Positions 11,121 to 23,302 of a DNA stretch of 64,000 nt are shown piece by piece. The notes beneath the pieces are model-generated. The model did no database searches and had not been told where the DNA came from. It saw nothing but the letters and a program-made list of their open reading frames with translations. Origin of the DNA: Sphagnum compactum (Eukaryota; Bryophyta; Sphagnopsida; Sphagnales); assembly GCA_965153455.1 (NCBI GenBank), contig OZ234502.1, forward strand, positions 13,671,495-13,735,494, in the 5' to 3' direction. Both the position numbers and the translations under genes were made by a program. The stretch's first letter is position 1; the number at the start of each line of letters is the position of its first letter.

Positions 11121-12375
11121 ATGGAGACAATGCAAGAGGAAACAGCTACAGTGGATGCAGCAGAGACGCGGCAGAGAAAGGAGAACGATGAGGAGCAGAA
11201 GAGTATGTCGACGATGACTATGAGTAAGAGGAGCACCAAGTGGGGATTGCGGAGATGGAAGCGCTTCTCGCCCTTGCAGCTGCTCAGATTCATCCGCGAC
11301 ACCTACGTGACGGGATGTGTCAGTGCGGGGAATAACGTGCATCTCAAGGGCATGGCGCAGCACGCCGCCATCTTCAACATCCCGGAGGATGCTTTCAGTC
11401 GACAATCTTCGCAGCGCGACGACGGCGAGGCTGAATTACTCCAGGCGCTCAGTCGACAATCGTCGCGGAAGGACGAATCCCAGGGACTGCAGGCGCAGCA
11501 GAAAACAATCACGCCGATTGTTTTCAGTGCCGATCAGGTCTGCTTCTCGCTCTACGACCTTATTGTTTTGTATTCAACCACAACACAATGTGTGATTTGG
11601 TTCTCGGCATTCTCATAGATTGATTTTGCAACCTTCCTGATGCGCAGCCAGCAAGATTTTCGCACTCGGTTTCTGCCAAGCGAACGAGATTTGAGTCCTC
11701 CCCGATGCGGCCGGAGTTAGAGCAATTCGAGACTCGAGAATTCTACAGCGCTGCTGCACTCCCGGATCTACTGCAAACCTCAACTGCCGTGCATCGCACT
11801 GCGACGTTACTAAGAGCCCAATCCAAGCCGCGTGTTGCCTCCCTGGAGTCGTACACCAACGCAGGCGGCAATCCCGTGAATCTAGACCTGAAGAAGGACC
11901 GAATCGCGCGCTCCAATTCCTTAGCTGCCAGGTTTTCGACATCGGATATACCTGATGGGATCGCGGCTAATCCATTCAGGTGGGAAGAATCCCTCAGCTC
12001 TTCTTGCAAATCGTTGCGAGTTCTATGCAAACTTCATGAATGCCCTGGATCTCTGTGCCTCTTACCAAGTGTAACTGTTTTGGATTCCTTGACAGGAAGC
12101 TTGATGCGTTTGGTCGTGCGCCTGGGAGAATGTCGGTTGATCTTTTGAGTGGAAGAATCTCACCGGCGCTCGAGCTCGTCAGGTCAACTTCCATCGTCGA
12201 GGACGGCGAGCTGAGTTATGTGCAACGCACAAGCACCTCCAGCCAAAGCAGCTTGAAGCTCAAGATTATAGGGTTTGAAGAGTTCAAAAGATCCAAATCT
12301 AAGAAGGCGAATCAGCCCAACCCTTACAGCTTTTACGACTCTCGTTTTCCACCTGCAGCAACTGTGAATCAATGA
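11121..12375 (+). CDS. Three-exon gene, 342-aa plant protein of unknown function
   Basis: Coding exons are 11121-11537, 11648-11979 and 12096-12375. The borders are CAG|GTCTGC .. GCGCAG|CCAGC and TTCAG|GTGGGA .. TTGACAG|GAAGC. All phases agree, and the only in-frame stop is TGA at the end of exon 3. The protein starts with an acidic segment, then a basic patch (STKWGLRRWKRF, about residues 38-49) and a helix-like FSPLQLLRFIRDTYV. A serine-, arginine- and glutamine-rich middle follows (SRQSSQRDD and SRQSSRKDE are near-duplicates). The C-terminal third holds NPFRKLDAFGRAPGRM and ends in a lysine-rich KRSKSKKANQPNPYSFYD. There is no signal peptide or membrane segment, and no catalytic motif. The basic patches suggest a nuclear or membrane-peripheral protein. 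The exons are CpG-rich compared with their surroundings, as expected for an expressed gene. I do not recognise the family. Confidence 0.7.
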
Positions 12376-12964
12376 GGATCAAAAATAATATAGCATGATC
12401 CACCAACAACAACAATTTGCTCATCAATGGAACCTGCATAGTTTCTGGGTGTTCAAGCAGTGGTTCCTCTAAAAGATAATATGATGGATTCTACTCTGAA
12501 GAGGTCCTCCAATCTCATCAATGGTCCACCACAATTTTGCAACACTTTTTTGTTGTCCCTGTGTGAACCCTGAACATAGCACACTTCCTCTGCTCATGAT
12601 GCTTCCAGGCTTGACTGGATAAATCTTAGCACAGATGCACTCAGCCATGTGTGGATAACCAGAAATGAATCAGTTTCTTTGATGTATGGAAACGCAAGGG
12701 AAGATTTTTGCAACCATGTTGCTTTGTTCAAGGCAGTTAGTGTATGTGGCAGGGAGAAGGGTGGGAGGGAGTAGTCTGATAAGGATCTGCTCAAAAGCAA
12801 TCTTACATCAATCCCTAAAACATGATAAAAGAGTAGATTGGTGACAAAAGAAAGGGTAGGGATCCTCAACACTGATTTCTTGACAGTTTTCTTGGCATAA
12901 TTCTTCATCTTAAAATATAATTGCAGACCTGGAGTGTAAAGAACCTTAATGCGACATCTCTGCA
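12376..12964 (+). other. 3' flank of the 342-aa gene, no further gene seen
   Basis: An AAATAATATAG stretch at about 12384-12394 could serve as a plant near-upstream polyadenylation element. The open frame on the other strand (12594-13046) shares its end with repeat G and has no known motif, so it is not called. Confidence 0.35.
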
Positions 12965-13145
12965 GGAGAATTGCAGCTGTTGTACACAATGTGTGATCTG
13001 AGCTTGTAGCTGTTATTAGGTTTTGCAAGAGGCCAAGGAATAACAAAGTAGGAGATATTATGTTCCTGTGAATTGAGAGCAGAATTGGACTTGGTTATGG
13101 AATGTGAGTTTTGTTCCCCAATAAGAGCTGGATTCTTTTTTCAAG
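12965..13145 (+). repeat. Repeat G, left part (possible LTR fragment)
   Basis: Text starting AGAATTGCAGCTGTTGTACA and running through AATGTGTGATCTGAGC, AGGAGATATTATGTTCCT and AATTGAGAGCAGA is repeated with changes at 38950-39070. The 38.9-kb copy continues into a second block that is shared with 23740-23850. This arrangement fits pieces of one LTR retrotransposon end, but no TG..CA ends or coding partner are visible here. Confidence 0.5.
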
Positions 13146-13539
13146 CTAAAACCTGAAGGTTACTCTGCCCATGAAGTCAGTTTGGCTGTCCCATGATGAC
13201 TCTGTTATATGGGAAGACTATGCCAATATCATTGTGATTTCTGTTGTTTTGCATCTTGATGAAAGACTGAACGATTTGATCATTTCTAAGATGCCAGTTG
13301 AAGACCCTGCAGAGCAAGTTTTACTTGATTGACATTAGGGTGAAGAAGAGCAATGGTGCATCATGTGACAGCTACATTTCCAGTGATCCTTAATGGTGTG
13401 TAAGTGATTGGTGTCCTTGTACATGTGTAGAGGGATTCTAAGTGTCTGCAACCTCCAAGTGATGCAATCCAAGGACCATTATGTCATTGTCTGGCCCACT
13501 GAGAAGTGACTCTGTACTAGTAGTTACAGTTCCTGAATT

Positions 13540-14090
13540 CAGTAGATGGACATAATATGTGGAGAGCCCATCCTTCTCTGGTCTGTAAAGCTGCTGACCC
13601 CACAATGCACTTCAAGGAAAAACCCTGGAACACACTCCTGCAAAACAATTTCTCCATGGCAAACTCCATATGCCTTGTCATTAATCTTGATTAGAATATA
13701 TCCATATTCTCCCTCTCTGTACATTAGAACCCTTGTGGATGTTTTGCTCAAGAGAGTGATTTGAATATCTACAACTGGCTGATTCGTTGAGCCTGTACAT
13801 AAATTTGGAAACTTGGTCATAGGTACATTTTTGTCAGTCCTCTTATTGTACCTTCAGGAAATCTCTAGATGCTTGAGCGCACACATAGATATCCAATGTC
13901 TGGATGTGGTGGTTTGCTTCATAGTAAGGTTGATCTTGATTTGTACCCTTCTTCCACCTTCCACTTCCAGGACCAATGCAGTATCCCACCAGAGGCTGTG
14001 TGTCCCGTGAACTCATTCGTCCGTCATTTATCATTGAGAAGTGCTGCTGGCTGCTATTCCAAAAGTTGCAGCAGAGTTTCTCATCCTGTT
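13540..14090 (-). other. Two minus-strand open segments, possible decayed gene
   Basis: Minus-strand frames at 13843-14085 and 13539-13820 look more protein-like than usual (RDTQPLVGYCIGPGSGRWKK, then STRVLMYREGEYGYILIKIN). The first ends at a good donor (CTGAAG|GTACAA), but the nearest acceptor (TATGTACAG, ending 13793) does not keep the frame. The phase-compatible one would leave a 40-nt intron, too short for a plant. A frameshifted gene relic, or a gene with an unseen structure, is possible. No family is recognised. Confidence 0.25.
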
Positions 14091-14094
14091 CCAA

Positions 14095-17007
14095 ATGCTT
14101 GCTTTCTTAGAGAACATTGGATGCAAATCTGGGTCCAAGCCATTTTTTAAGACCCCTGACATCCTTTGATGCAATAAATGACCAGTATCTAGCACAAATC
14201 TTCATGTATTTCTTTCAAGCTTGTGCAAACAAAAATGGGCACATGTAAAAGTTCTATGATCGACTACTCCCAGAAGGGCATTTACCTTGCTCAACTGATA
14301 GAATTGTTGTTGAGTCACTCAACACTATGTACCCCACAACAAAGCATCCATCATTTCATTTGCACAGAGCCCTATCATCATCTGAGACACAACAACATCC
14401 ATTGGAGTTTCACCTCTATTACTGGCCTACATGCAGCACTCATCCTTGACAAACCGTAGGATCATGAAACCTGAAGACTTAAACCACCAAACAGCAATTG
14501 AAGCTTACTCATGTCTCTCAATACTTAACATAGATATTACCACTATTAAAACTCCAAGTAAACTCCTCTCTCTTTCCTTCACTTCCCGCTTGCACTTTCT
14601 GCATTTGTCATCCATACCTATGTTCACACACAGCAGGCAAAGAAACACGCTTTACACAAATTGCAATTTGATGTCTCTTCTTCACCATGATTACAGAAAG
14701 CATACATACAAACAGTCCATGTAACTGAAGCAACAAAAATCACTATAATTCCATCACACATCTAATTAGAGCTAACACATAGACAGAACTGTAGCACTGT
14801 AGCCAAAAAACTAGGGCCGAGGTAAGACTGCAGAACTGCCCTAATATGAAAACCACAGATGCCAACTACACTTCTGAAATTTTTGTATCAGAAATAATCA
14901 AAACCAAGCAATATAGAGGTTCTGCATCAAATCGGATTTCAACTACATCCTATGCATCCTAATCAAACCTGGTAGCAAGCTCTGCCTAAATTAAAAAGTG
15001 ATGTGGCATTGGTATTAGATCCCTTTGGAACCTTTGTAGAACATCATAGAATCTCAGGCTTGGCATTTGACACTAACATTCAAACATACATATATTCAGA
15101 GGACCCAAGTGTTCATAACAAAAGGTTTAGACTCTCAAACATATGTTTCCACCAAAACCCTCCTCATGAAACCCCAATGCCCCAACACCCAGGAGCTTCC
15201 CAGATGCACCACAATTCATTTCTGTAACTTCAATATTTCGCAAATATTCTACTTGTAATCCCCAGGAATTGCCTCTCAACAACTCCTTCCCATACACCCT
15301 GCTTGTTCCCACTTGATGAATACAATTCCCTTGCAATATCTTGATTACTGACCCAGACAATAGAAACACAATCCTTCATACACTTGGTTACTCTGACTTA
15401 TTCCCAGCAGATTCCCAAGTGTTGCTTCCCATCTCTCCTTCTCTACTCATAGACAGCCAATACCTTATTCTGTTCACCATTCCTCTAAATTCTTCATCAT
15501 CTCCCACCACATCACTACTAATTTTATTTATGAGGATGCTTAAACTATTACAGGTACCATGAGCACAGCAGAAAGTCCATGGCAACAGAAACTAATCTAA
15601 AACTGTACACTACTACAAGGACAGGTCCCTTGTTAGCAGCTCATACTACCTTCCTTAAAGAAAACCACTCTTGTCAACACAATAGGAACACTCTTCAATT
15701 CCCCCCGCCCCCCTAACACCACCACTTGCCTCCTTTTAAATTCATTTCACATTCCCATCTTCATTCCACCAACCAGCATCAACTTGATGCGCTTATCCAA
15801 CCACTAGCAAAATAGTCATCATCAAGAGAAAAACTCCACACCAGATAGGAATAGAAACCAACATCACAAACATACATCTAACAGGAGACCGAGCACAAAC
15901 AGTCGTAGCAGCATCTTCATTACTTTCTGTCCGCAACTTCTCCCTGCACAAAACTTAACACACAGCAAACAAAACTTTCTAATTTGGAGAAGGAACTCTC
16001 CTTCCTCCTGCTAATTGTGTTTACATCATCATGATCAAAACCAATTGCCAAAGTTAGTGTAACTTTCCGATTGTTTTGTCCTTCACTTTTAAATCTAGCC
16101 ACATTTTATATTCACAACACAACCAAATTTCATTTCAGCTTCTATTCCCCTATAGTTCATCAGTTCTTATTCACAAAGATTGAACATCATAAACACGGTT
16201 GTTGCATTCTTCCCAAACCCATTATAACCTTACAATAATTATTCAAATACCAAAAATGTTTGGTCTCCATGAACATTGTACATAGGGGGAAATAATGATT
16301 AAGTATATCAAAACAAGCCCACTTGTGTGCACAACCACTCCATCATAAACAAATATAGATGATAACAATATGACAAACTCACAATGCCACAAGTTGTGGA
16401 CCCTCTGGACTTGCCTCTTCACACTTCTGAAGTATGATCACAAAGGAGGGTGTAACCCATCAAAAGATCATATTTCATGCAATTGAAAAAGGCATAAATA
16501 TTTCACCAATTAATCAAAGGGATGTTTGATAAGTTAATGCAAATCTAAGTGCAAAATCATAGAAACTCATGAGTAATCTCACTATAGCCATAAATAATGA
16601 ACACATACATCAGCAAAAACTGATGTACATTAGGTGTGGTGAAACAATTATTCCAACAACAATAAATCTTCCTCAATGCACCTTTAGCTCTAGCCCTAGT
16701 GTAACTACATGAAATCATCAACATCTTACTTATGATATGTCCACACTTATGTGAATGCTCTCATATAGCACATGAGCTCATGTATCGGTGCTACACATTT
16801 CTTGCATATACTTTCAACCCCAATAGGCATCAAAAAGAGCTCCCAACACAATCAAATTTGGACGTTGTTGATACTAACATTATGGTACACAAACATATCT
16901 TCACCATATCATTATAGTTCACCCTTACACACCATAATCATCTATATGTTGTACTTGAAGTTGTCAATACTGTCAATTGTATTGGAATTGAGGTTGTTTC
17001 CTAAACC
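14095..17007. other. No gene seen; plus strand A/C-rich
   Basis: Over almost 3 kb the plus strand is rich in A and C, so the minus strand is T/G-rich, as in plant introns and untranslated DNA of minus-strand genes. It lies downstream of the ankyrin gene (minus strand) and could hold its 3' flank or introns of a further minus-strand gene. Open frames are short and lack motifs. Confidence 0.4.
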
Positions 17008-20000
17008 CTAGAGAGATGAACTTAAGTTCCAATGCTAATGAAAAAAATAGTTGAGGAAAGTCAAATACAACATTTTCACCTTAAAATTTAGACCTTGGAC
17101 ATCCTATGTGCAACTAGAATGTGTAGGAACTTTTGCATGTGATTTTGATGTACATTACCAAATAAGTCCAATAAAAAAATCACTTCACAAACATCCACAC
17201 TATAGTACAACTTAACTTACATGGATGATCAACATTTAAATTGTTGGACATACCTCAAGCACATGATCCAAGATCCTAAATCGTTCCACATGAAGTTCTG
17301 TTGTGTCATACAAATGTATGTGACTCATCGCATTATTCACAAACATCGGTACTTCATAATGCTGCTCCAAGTAGCAACGCTCCATTCCTTCTTGAGTTGA
17401 TCGCTTAAGATCTTCGATTGAAGTAAGGTCTCGACTTGCTGTGAAAACATAGGGGCATGCTTCATTATTGTTTAATCTACCCCATTCGCCTATAATGATT
17501 GGCCAAAATGTTTGGCAAATTGCAGAATTTATAACTCGTTTGCGACCGTCCTTGCCTTGATTTAAATCACTCAAAACATCATTGCATCTTGGAAACAAAA
17601 ATTTGTGGTTCAATGATGATTCTTGTGTGTTGTCAGATAAATCAAACCCACCAACTTGGTTGGTTGTAACATCGATTGAACGTGCTAATGAATCACTAAG
17701 CTCTTTTTTCTTTGCCAAACCTCCTTGAATTTTGAGCCATGAAGGCAGCAAAGGAACTTCACAACTTAAGCCAATCTCATGGCCCACAGACTTGGAAGTT
17801 GTCGTTGTCTTCAATATTGTTGTTGCATTATCTCCTTCTTTGAGCACTTTCCTTGACAAGACCTTTGTAGCATTTTCTTCTATACAACTCAAGTCAATTG
17901 TGATGTTATCTTGGTAGTACCCAAGGTATTGACCTTCATTTAACATTGGTGCAGCACCCTTCCCAAGGCTACACATTGTGGAAGTTGCTGTCGATAGTAA
18001 TCTATTGTGATTACCAAGAATTTCAAACTTGAAAATCAATTCAGGGCTCACAATAGCATTTTTTATCCTTTTTGGTAAGTTGTCCCCAAACACATGGTCA
18101 AATCTATGTTCGTCTTGTCGTTGAATGAAATTGCCACCAGAAGCTGGATATACCTTCACAATTAAAGCCTTTTTCTTCAACTTATGCTTTGATCCATCTT
18201 CAAGGCGACGATGCTTGGGAGGAAATTCATCTTCATCTGGACAAAACCATGGTCAAATGCGTTAATGGCATTATTGATTAAGGATTAAATAGGTCTCTTA
18301 TAATCATTTTGACTTTATCATTTAGAAAGGAATTTTGAATAAATTTTTTTCAACTTGTTATTAAATATGCCTAAAAATGCACTAATACATCACATGTTGT
18401 GTTTTTATCATTTTTGAATATATATATGTGTGTGTGTGAATTTTCAAAAAATGTGCAAATTTACATCTTATTTTGAATTTTATAATAATTTCAAATCATA
18501 CTAATAATCGAATTACAAAATTAATTGAATTTTTAATTTGAATTTTTTAACATTCATATTAGTCATCTAACACAATTTCCCACGATTACCATCAAATTAA
18601 AATGACACCACATAAACATATGTAATAAAGAATTTAATTTTGACAATCGTCTAACATGGTTTTTGACTCATTTGAGGGTGATCACACCCACCTGGTTCTT
18701 CTTCTTCATTGTCATTTGGGCTCTCAGATTGAGAACTTGTCCCTCCATGTGATCGTTTTTTGCTACGTGCAATGTGATGTTGGTTGGAAGAAGATCCATG
18801 CTCACTTGATTGTTCATGCCCATTATGACTTGATTTCTGTGATTCAGAACTTGTTTCTCCATCTGTTTGTTTTGTATGACCTCCTATGCTTGTAGATTTA
18901 ACAATCGATTCATACCTTGAACCTTTGTCGTGATTCAAAGTCATGTATTGGACAAGTTCCCATATTATGGGGTAGAATATTGCTTCTTGTTTCTTATCCT
19001 CAACATACATGTGGACTCCGCCATTTGGGTTGCACATCCCAATTCCAAACTTCTTTGATGAATCGTTAGTTGTCAAGCTACAAGGACCATGCCTTTTTTC
19101 TTTGATGCTTGGAAGTTCAATATCCATGAACACGTAAGGTTGCAACACATTTTCCCACACATCTTGCCAAGCCTTTTGACCCATTTGAAACACCTTGACA
19201 TCACCAAACTTTGTAACCAAAACTTGTCCCCAATCCAATCCCACCCCTACAACCTTGCTCATGCATTCTGCTGATGGGAACAAGAATTCAAATCCTTCAT
19301 TGGATTTTCTCCCAACAATCCTGATTGAGTTTGATTTTCCATTTTGTGGGCTTGTGAGCTTGTTAACCACTTCTTGGATTCTTGTGACATCCAATGTTGA
19401 TCCATGCCTTGTTGATTCACATTGAACCTCATTAGTTTGTGAGATCACAATATCATTGGGTAGAATACATACATTTTCTACATCAACAATGGGGGGTATT
19501 CCAACATTCGACTTGGAGGCTGAAAGTGATAGATGATCCTTCGACACATGCGAGAAATCATTTAATTTTCTTGTGTATGAAATATCTTGTTGATTCGATA
19601 GTTGGAAAACCTCCAAGTTGTTAGCTTCATTTGCCTTGCGCACTCCATTTTGCTCCAGAACTTTGCATTGGGAACTTTCTGGTATCAAAAACTACACATA
19701 ATCAATCCAATTATATGATTAGAGTCAATCAAGAGTAATTTTTTTTCTTTTTAAGACCAATTTGCACATGATAACCACCCACCAATTCCAAATTCTTCAA
19801 AAATGTTGTGACGCCATTCATTTTTTTGTATTTTTCTTGGTATTTTTACTAATCTTTTTTCACCATCAACTATTACTTTGTAATTGATAGTACACCTTAA
19901 AGAATTTGGACCTTGCTTTACATAATGTATAGTAAAATAACACCCAAATCAAAGCCCTTTGAATGCATCAAGTGCAACTCAAAGTACAATTATAGAATTC

Positions 20001-23000
20001 ATGTTTATTTTTTTATTATCGGCACATGGGATTCAAATATTGAATTTATGATGTATGGTGGGAACAAAAGAGGGAAAGAAATAACATGGGACAAAACAAG
20101 GGGTAAAAGGTGGCAAAAAAGAAGGGTAGAAGGTTTGATCACCATATCATGTACGAATAACCCTTAGTTTTGTTACATGACATTATCCTGTTGGTATATT
20201 AACACATCATCCCAACATGTGTAAATGATGACATTAATGTTAGGTAACATTATGTTTCGTATTAAAAGGGCAGGTGTGTTGTGGAAGGCATATGTTATTG
20301 AACTTGGGGTTAACATAAATTAACATTGAGACTTTAACACTAAGTTTAGATGGAACTTAAGATATTTAAATTGTCAATTTAGTCTAAACTAAGTATCAAT
20401 TAAATGTTCAAGAAATGTCATTTTCACTAATAATGTTATCATTGTCACTTACAAAAGGGAAGGTTCCACAAAATTAAAAGTTGTAAATTTGCAAAAATGA
20501 TGAATGTTTACCTGGTAACAATGAAGGAATGTAGATTTTTTCAAATCTTCAAATGTCTGGTGGATCGGACTCATGGCACTTGTTCCCTCATGTGCATGCA
20601 TCTTCTTATAAAATTCAACTTTATCACATGCAAAAAGCTTTTTCACTGTCTCCACATGGACCCCTTTAGTAACCCACCAAGAAGGATCATTCCAATCCAT
20701 GTTTGTTCCATCATTTGTTAGAAGTCCCTCCACCACTTTTTCATGCCCATGTTCAATAGCCCAATGAAGAAAACATTTGTAACAATAATCTCCATTCACA
20801 TGTATTTTATCATTTGCGAGAAGCTCTTTCACCACTTCTAGATGGCCCCCTTGAGCAGCTGAACGAAGGGGATAACCCAAGTTCACATCTACTTGGTCAT
20901 TTGCGAGAAGCTCTTTCACAACTTGGAGATGGCCTCTTTCAGCAGCTCGACAAAGGGGATGACCAGCATTCACATCTACTTGGTCATTTGCGAGAAGTTC
21001 TTTAACCACTTGGAGATGGCCCCCTTGAGCAGCCTCACGAAGAGGAGAACCCAAGTTCACATCTACTTGGTCATTAGCGAGAAGCTCTTTCACCACTTCT
21101 AGATGGCCCCCTTGAGCAGCCTCACGAAGGGGAGAACCCAAGTTCACATCTATTTGGTCATTTGCAAGAAGCTCTTTCACCACTTGGAGATGGCCCCCTT
21201 GAGCAGCCTCACGAAGGGGAGAACCCAAGTTCACATCTACTTGGTCATTTGCGAGAAGCTCTTTCACCACTTGGAGATGGCCCCCTTGAGCAGCCTCACG
21301 AAAGGGAGAACCCAAGTTCACATCTACTTGGTTATTTGCGAGAAGCTCTCTCACAACTTGGAGATGGCCTACTTGGTCATTTGCGAGAAGCTCTTTCACC
21401 ACTTGGAGATGGCCCCCTTGAGCAGCCTCACGAAGGGGAGAACCCAAGTTCACATCTACTTGGTCATTTGCGAGAAGCTCTTTCACCACTTGTAGATGGC
21501 CCCCTTGAGCAGCTTCACGAAGGGGAGAACCCAAGTTCACATCTACTTGGTCATTTGCAAGAAGCTCTTTCACCACTTGGAAATGGCCTCTTTCAGCAGC
21601 TCGACAAAGGGGATGACCAGCATTCACATCTAGTTGGTCATTTGCGAGAAGTTCTTTCACAACTTGGAAATGGCCTCTTTCAGCAGTTCGACAAAGGGGA
21701 TGACCAGCATTCACATCTACTTGGTCATTTGCGAGAAGTTCTTTCACAACTTGGAGATGGCCTCTTTCAGCAGCTCGACAAAGGGGATGACCAGCATTCA
21801 CATCTACTTGGTCATTTGTGAGAAGTTCTTTCACCACTTCTAGATGGCCCCTTTCAACAGCCCCACAAAGGGGATTATCAGCATTCACATCTATTCGACC
21901 ATTTGTAAGAAATTCTTTCACCATTCGGAGATCGCCCCTTTGAGCGGCCCAACGAAGGGGATGACCCGCATTCACATTTACTTGATCATTTGCAAGAAGC
22001 TCTTTCACCACTTCAAGATGGCCCCCTTGAGCGGCCCAACGAAGGGGATGACCAGCATTCACATCTACTCGGTCATTTGCAAGAAGCTCTTTCACCACTT
22101 CTAGATGGCCGCCTTGAGCAGCCCAATGAAGGGGATGACCAGCATTCACATCTACTTGGTCATTTGCAAGAAGCTCTTTCACCACTTCGAGATGGCCCTC
22201 TTGAGCGGCCCAACGAAGGGGATGACCAACATTCACATCTATTTGGTCATTTGCGAGAAGCTCTTTCACCACTTGTAAATGGCCCCCTTCAAGGGCCCAA
22301 TAAAGGGGATCACCTGCATTCACATCTATTTGGTCATTTGCGAGAAGCTCTTTCACCACTTCTAGATGGCCCCTTTGAGCGGCCCAACGAAGGGGATGAC
22401 CAACTTTCACATCTATTTGGTCATTTGCGAGAAGCTCTTTCACCACTTGTAAATGGCCCCCTTCAAGGGCCCAATAAAGGGGATCACCTGCATTCACATC
22501 TATTTGGTCATTTGCGAGAAGCTCTTTCACCACTTCTAGATGGCCCCTTTGAGCGGCCCAACGAAGGGGATGACCAACACTCACATCAACTTGGTCATTT
22601 GTGAGAAGCTCTTTCACCACTTCTAGATGGCCCCCTTCAGCGGCCCAAAGAAGGGGATGACCAGCATTCACATCTACTTGGTCATTTGTGAGAAGTTCTT
22701 TCACCACTTCTAGATGGCCCCCTTGAGCAGCCCATTGAAGGGGATGACCAGCATTCACATCTACTTGGTCATTTGCAAGAAGCTCTTTCACCATTTCGAG
22801 ATGGCCCTCTTGAGCGGCCCAACGAAGGGGATGACCAACATTCACATCTATTTGGTCATTTGCGAGAAGCTCTTTCACCACTTCGAGATGGCCCCCTTGA
22901 ACAGCCCAATGAAGAGGACAACCCGCATTCACATCTATTTGGTCATTTGCAAGAAGCTCTTTCACCACTTCGAGATGGCCCCCTTGAGCGGCCAAACGAA

Positions 23001-23211
23001 GGGGATGACCAACATGCACATCTATTTGGTCATTTGCCAGAAGCTCTTTCGCCACTTCGAGATGGCCCCCTTGAACAGCCCAATGAAGAGGACAACCCGC
23101 ATTCACATCTACTTGGTCATTTGTGAGAAATTCTTTCACCACCTGGAAATGGCCCTCTTTATGGCCCTCTTGAGAAACCCAATGAAAGTAATTGAAAAGG
23201 CGAGAGCTCAT
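17008..23211 (-). CDS. Four-exon gene: 29 short ankyrin repeats plus unrecognised C-terminal region (about 1569 aa)
   Basis: Minus-strand exons: 23211-20512, 19691-18692, 18236-17254 and 17034-17008. Donors are CCAG|GTAAAC, CCAG|GTGGGT and TTGAG|GTATGT; acceptors are TGTGTAG|TTTTT, TTGTCCAG|ATGAA and TTTTCATTAG|CATTG. All phases agree and the product ends in HWNLSSSL. If the last intron is retained, it ends five codons after residue 1561 instead. ATG 23209-23211 was chosen because it opens the repeat frame. Residues 20-850 are 29 tandem ankyrin repeats (type GHLEVVKELLANDQIDVNAG + HPLRWAAQG), almost all of 29 residues. Repeat 21 has only 15 (21370-21414) and repeat 28 has 33. Residues 901-1233 are encoded by exon 2. 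Their last 70 are Ser/His/Glu-rich with ARSKKRSH, followed by a possible bipartite nuclear signal across the next junction (KHRR at 1241-1244, KHKLKKK at 1250-1256). Residues 1257-1569 form a probably globular region that I cannot assign. Ankyrin repeats bind proteins; the partner and role are unknown. Confidence 0.65.
22287..22634 (-). repeat. Higher-order 174-bp duplication inside the ankyrin array
   Basis: Two neighbouring repeats (one with PLYWALEG, one with PLRWAAQR) are duplicated as a pair, so CTTCAAGGGCCCAATAAAGG recurs exactly 174 bp apart (22287 and 22461). The copies are almost identical in DNA. This marks a recent unequal crossover or slippage by two whole 87-bp units, which keeps the reading frame. 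Confidence 0.8.
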
Positions 23212-23302
23212 GATTTGAAGAACCAAGATGCAAGCTAGTGTCCAAAGCAGGGTTAGGATTCAAATGCAACCCCCCCAAAAAAAAGAATCTTATCACTTAA
23301 CC

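Noticed and set aside
11303-12030. Minus-strand frames opposite the 342-aa gene
   Set aside because: They are shadows of GC-richer coding exons. They do not join by consistent splicing, while the plus-strand exons do.
12594-13046. 150-codon minus-strand frame
   Set aside because: Its first part is the complement of repeat G, and the rest has no motif. It is more likely a chance frame across a repeat.
17254-18180. The last large exon of the ankyrin gene as a separate 314-codon gene
   Set aside because: The open frame begins with TTG, has no promoter or ATG, and continues upstream in frame to a good acceptor whose phase fits exon 2.
21162-21821. 219-codon plus-strand open frame
   Set aside because: It is the mirror frame of the minus-strand ankyrin array. 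Its repeats follow the 87-bp unit and it has no independent start context or motif.
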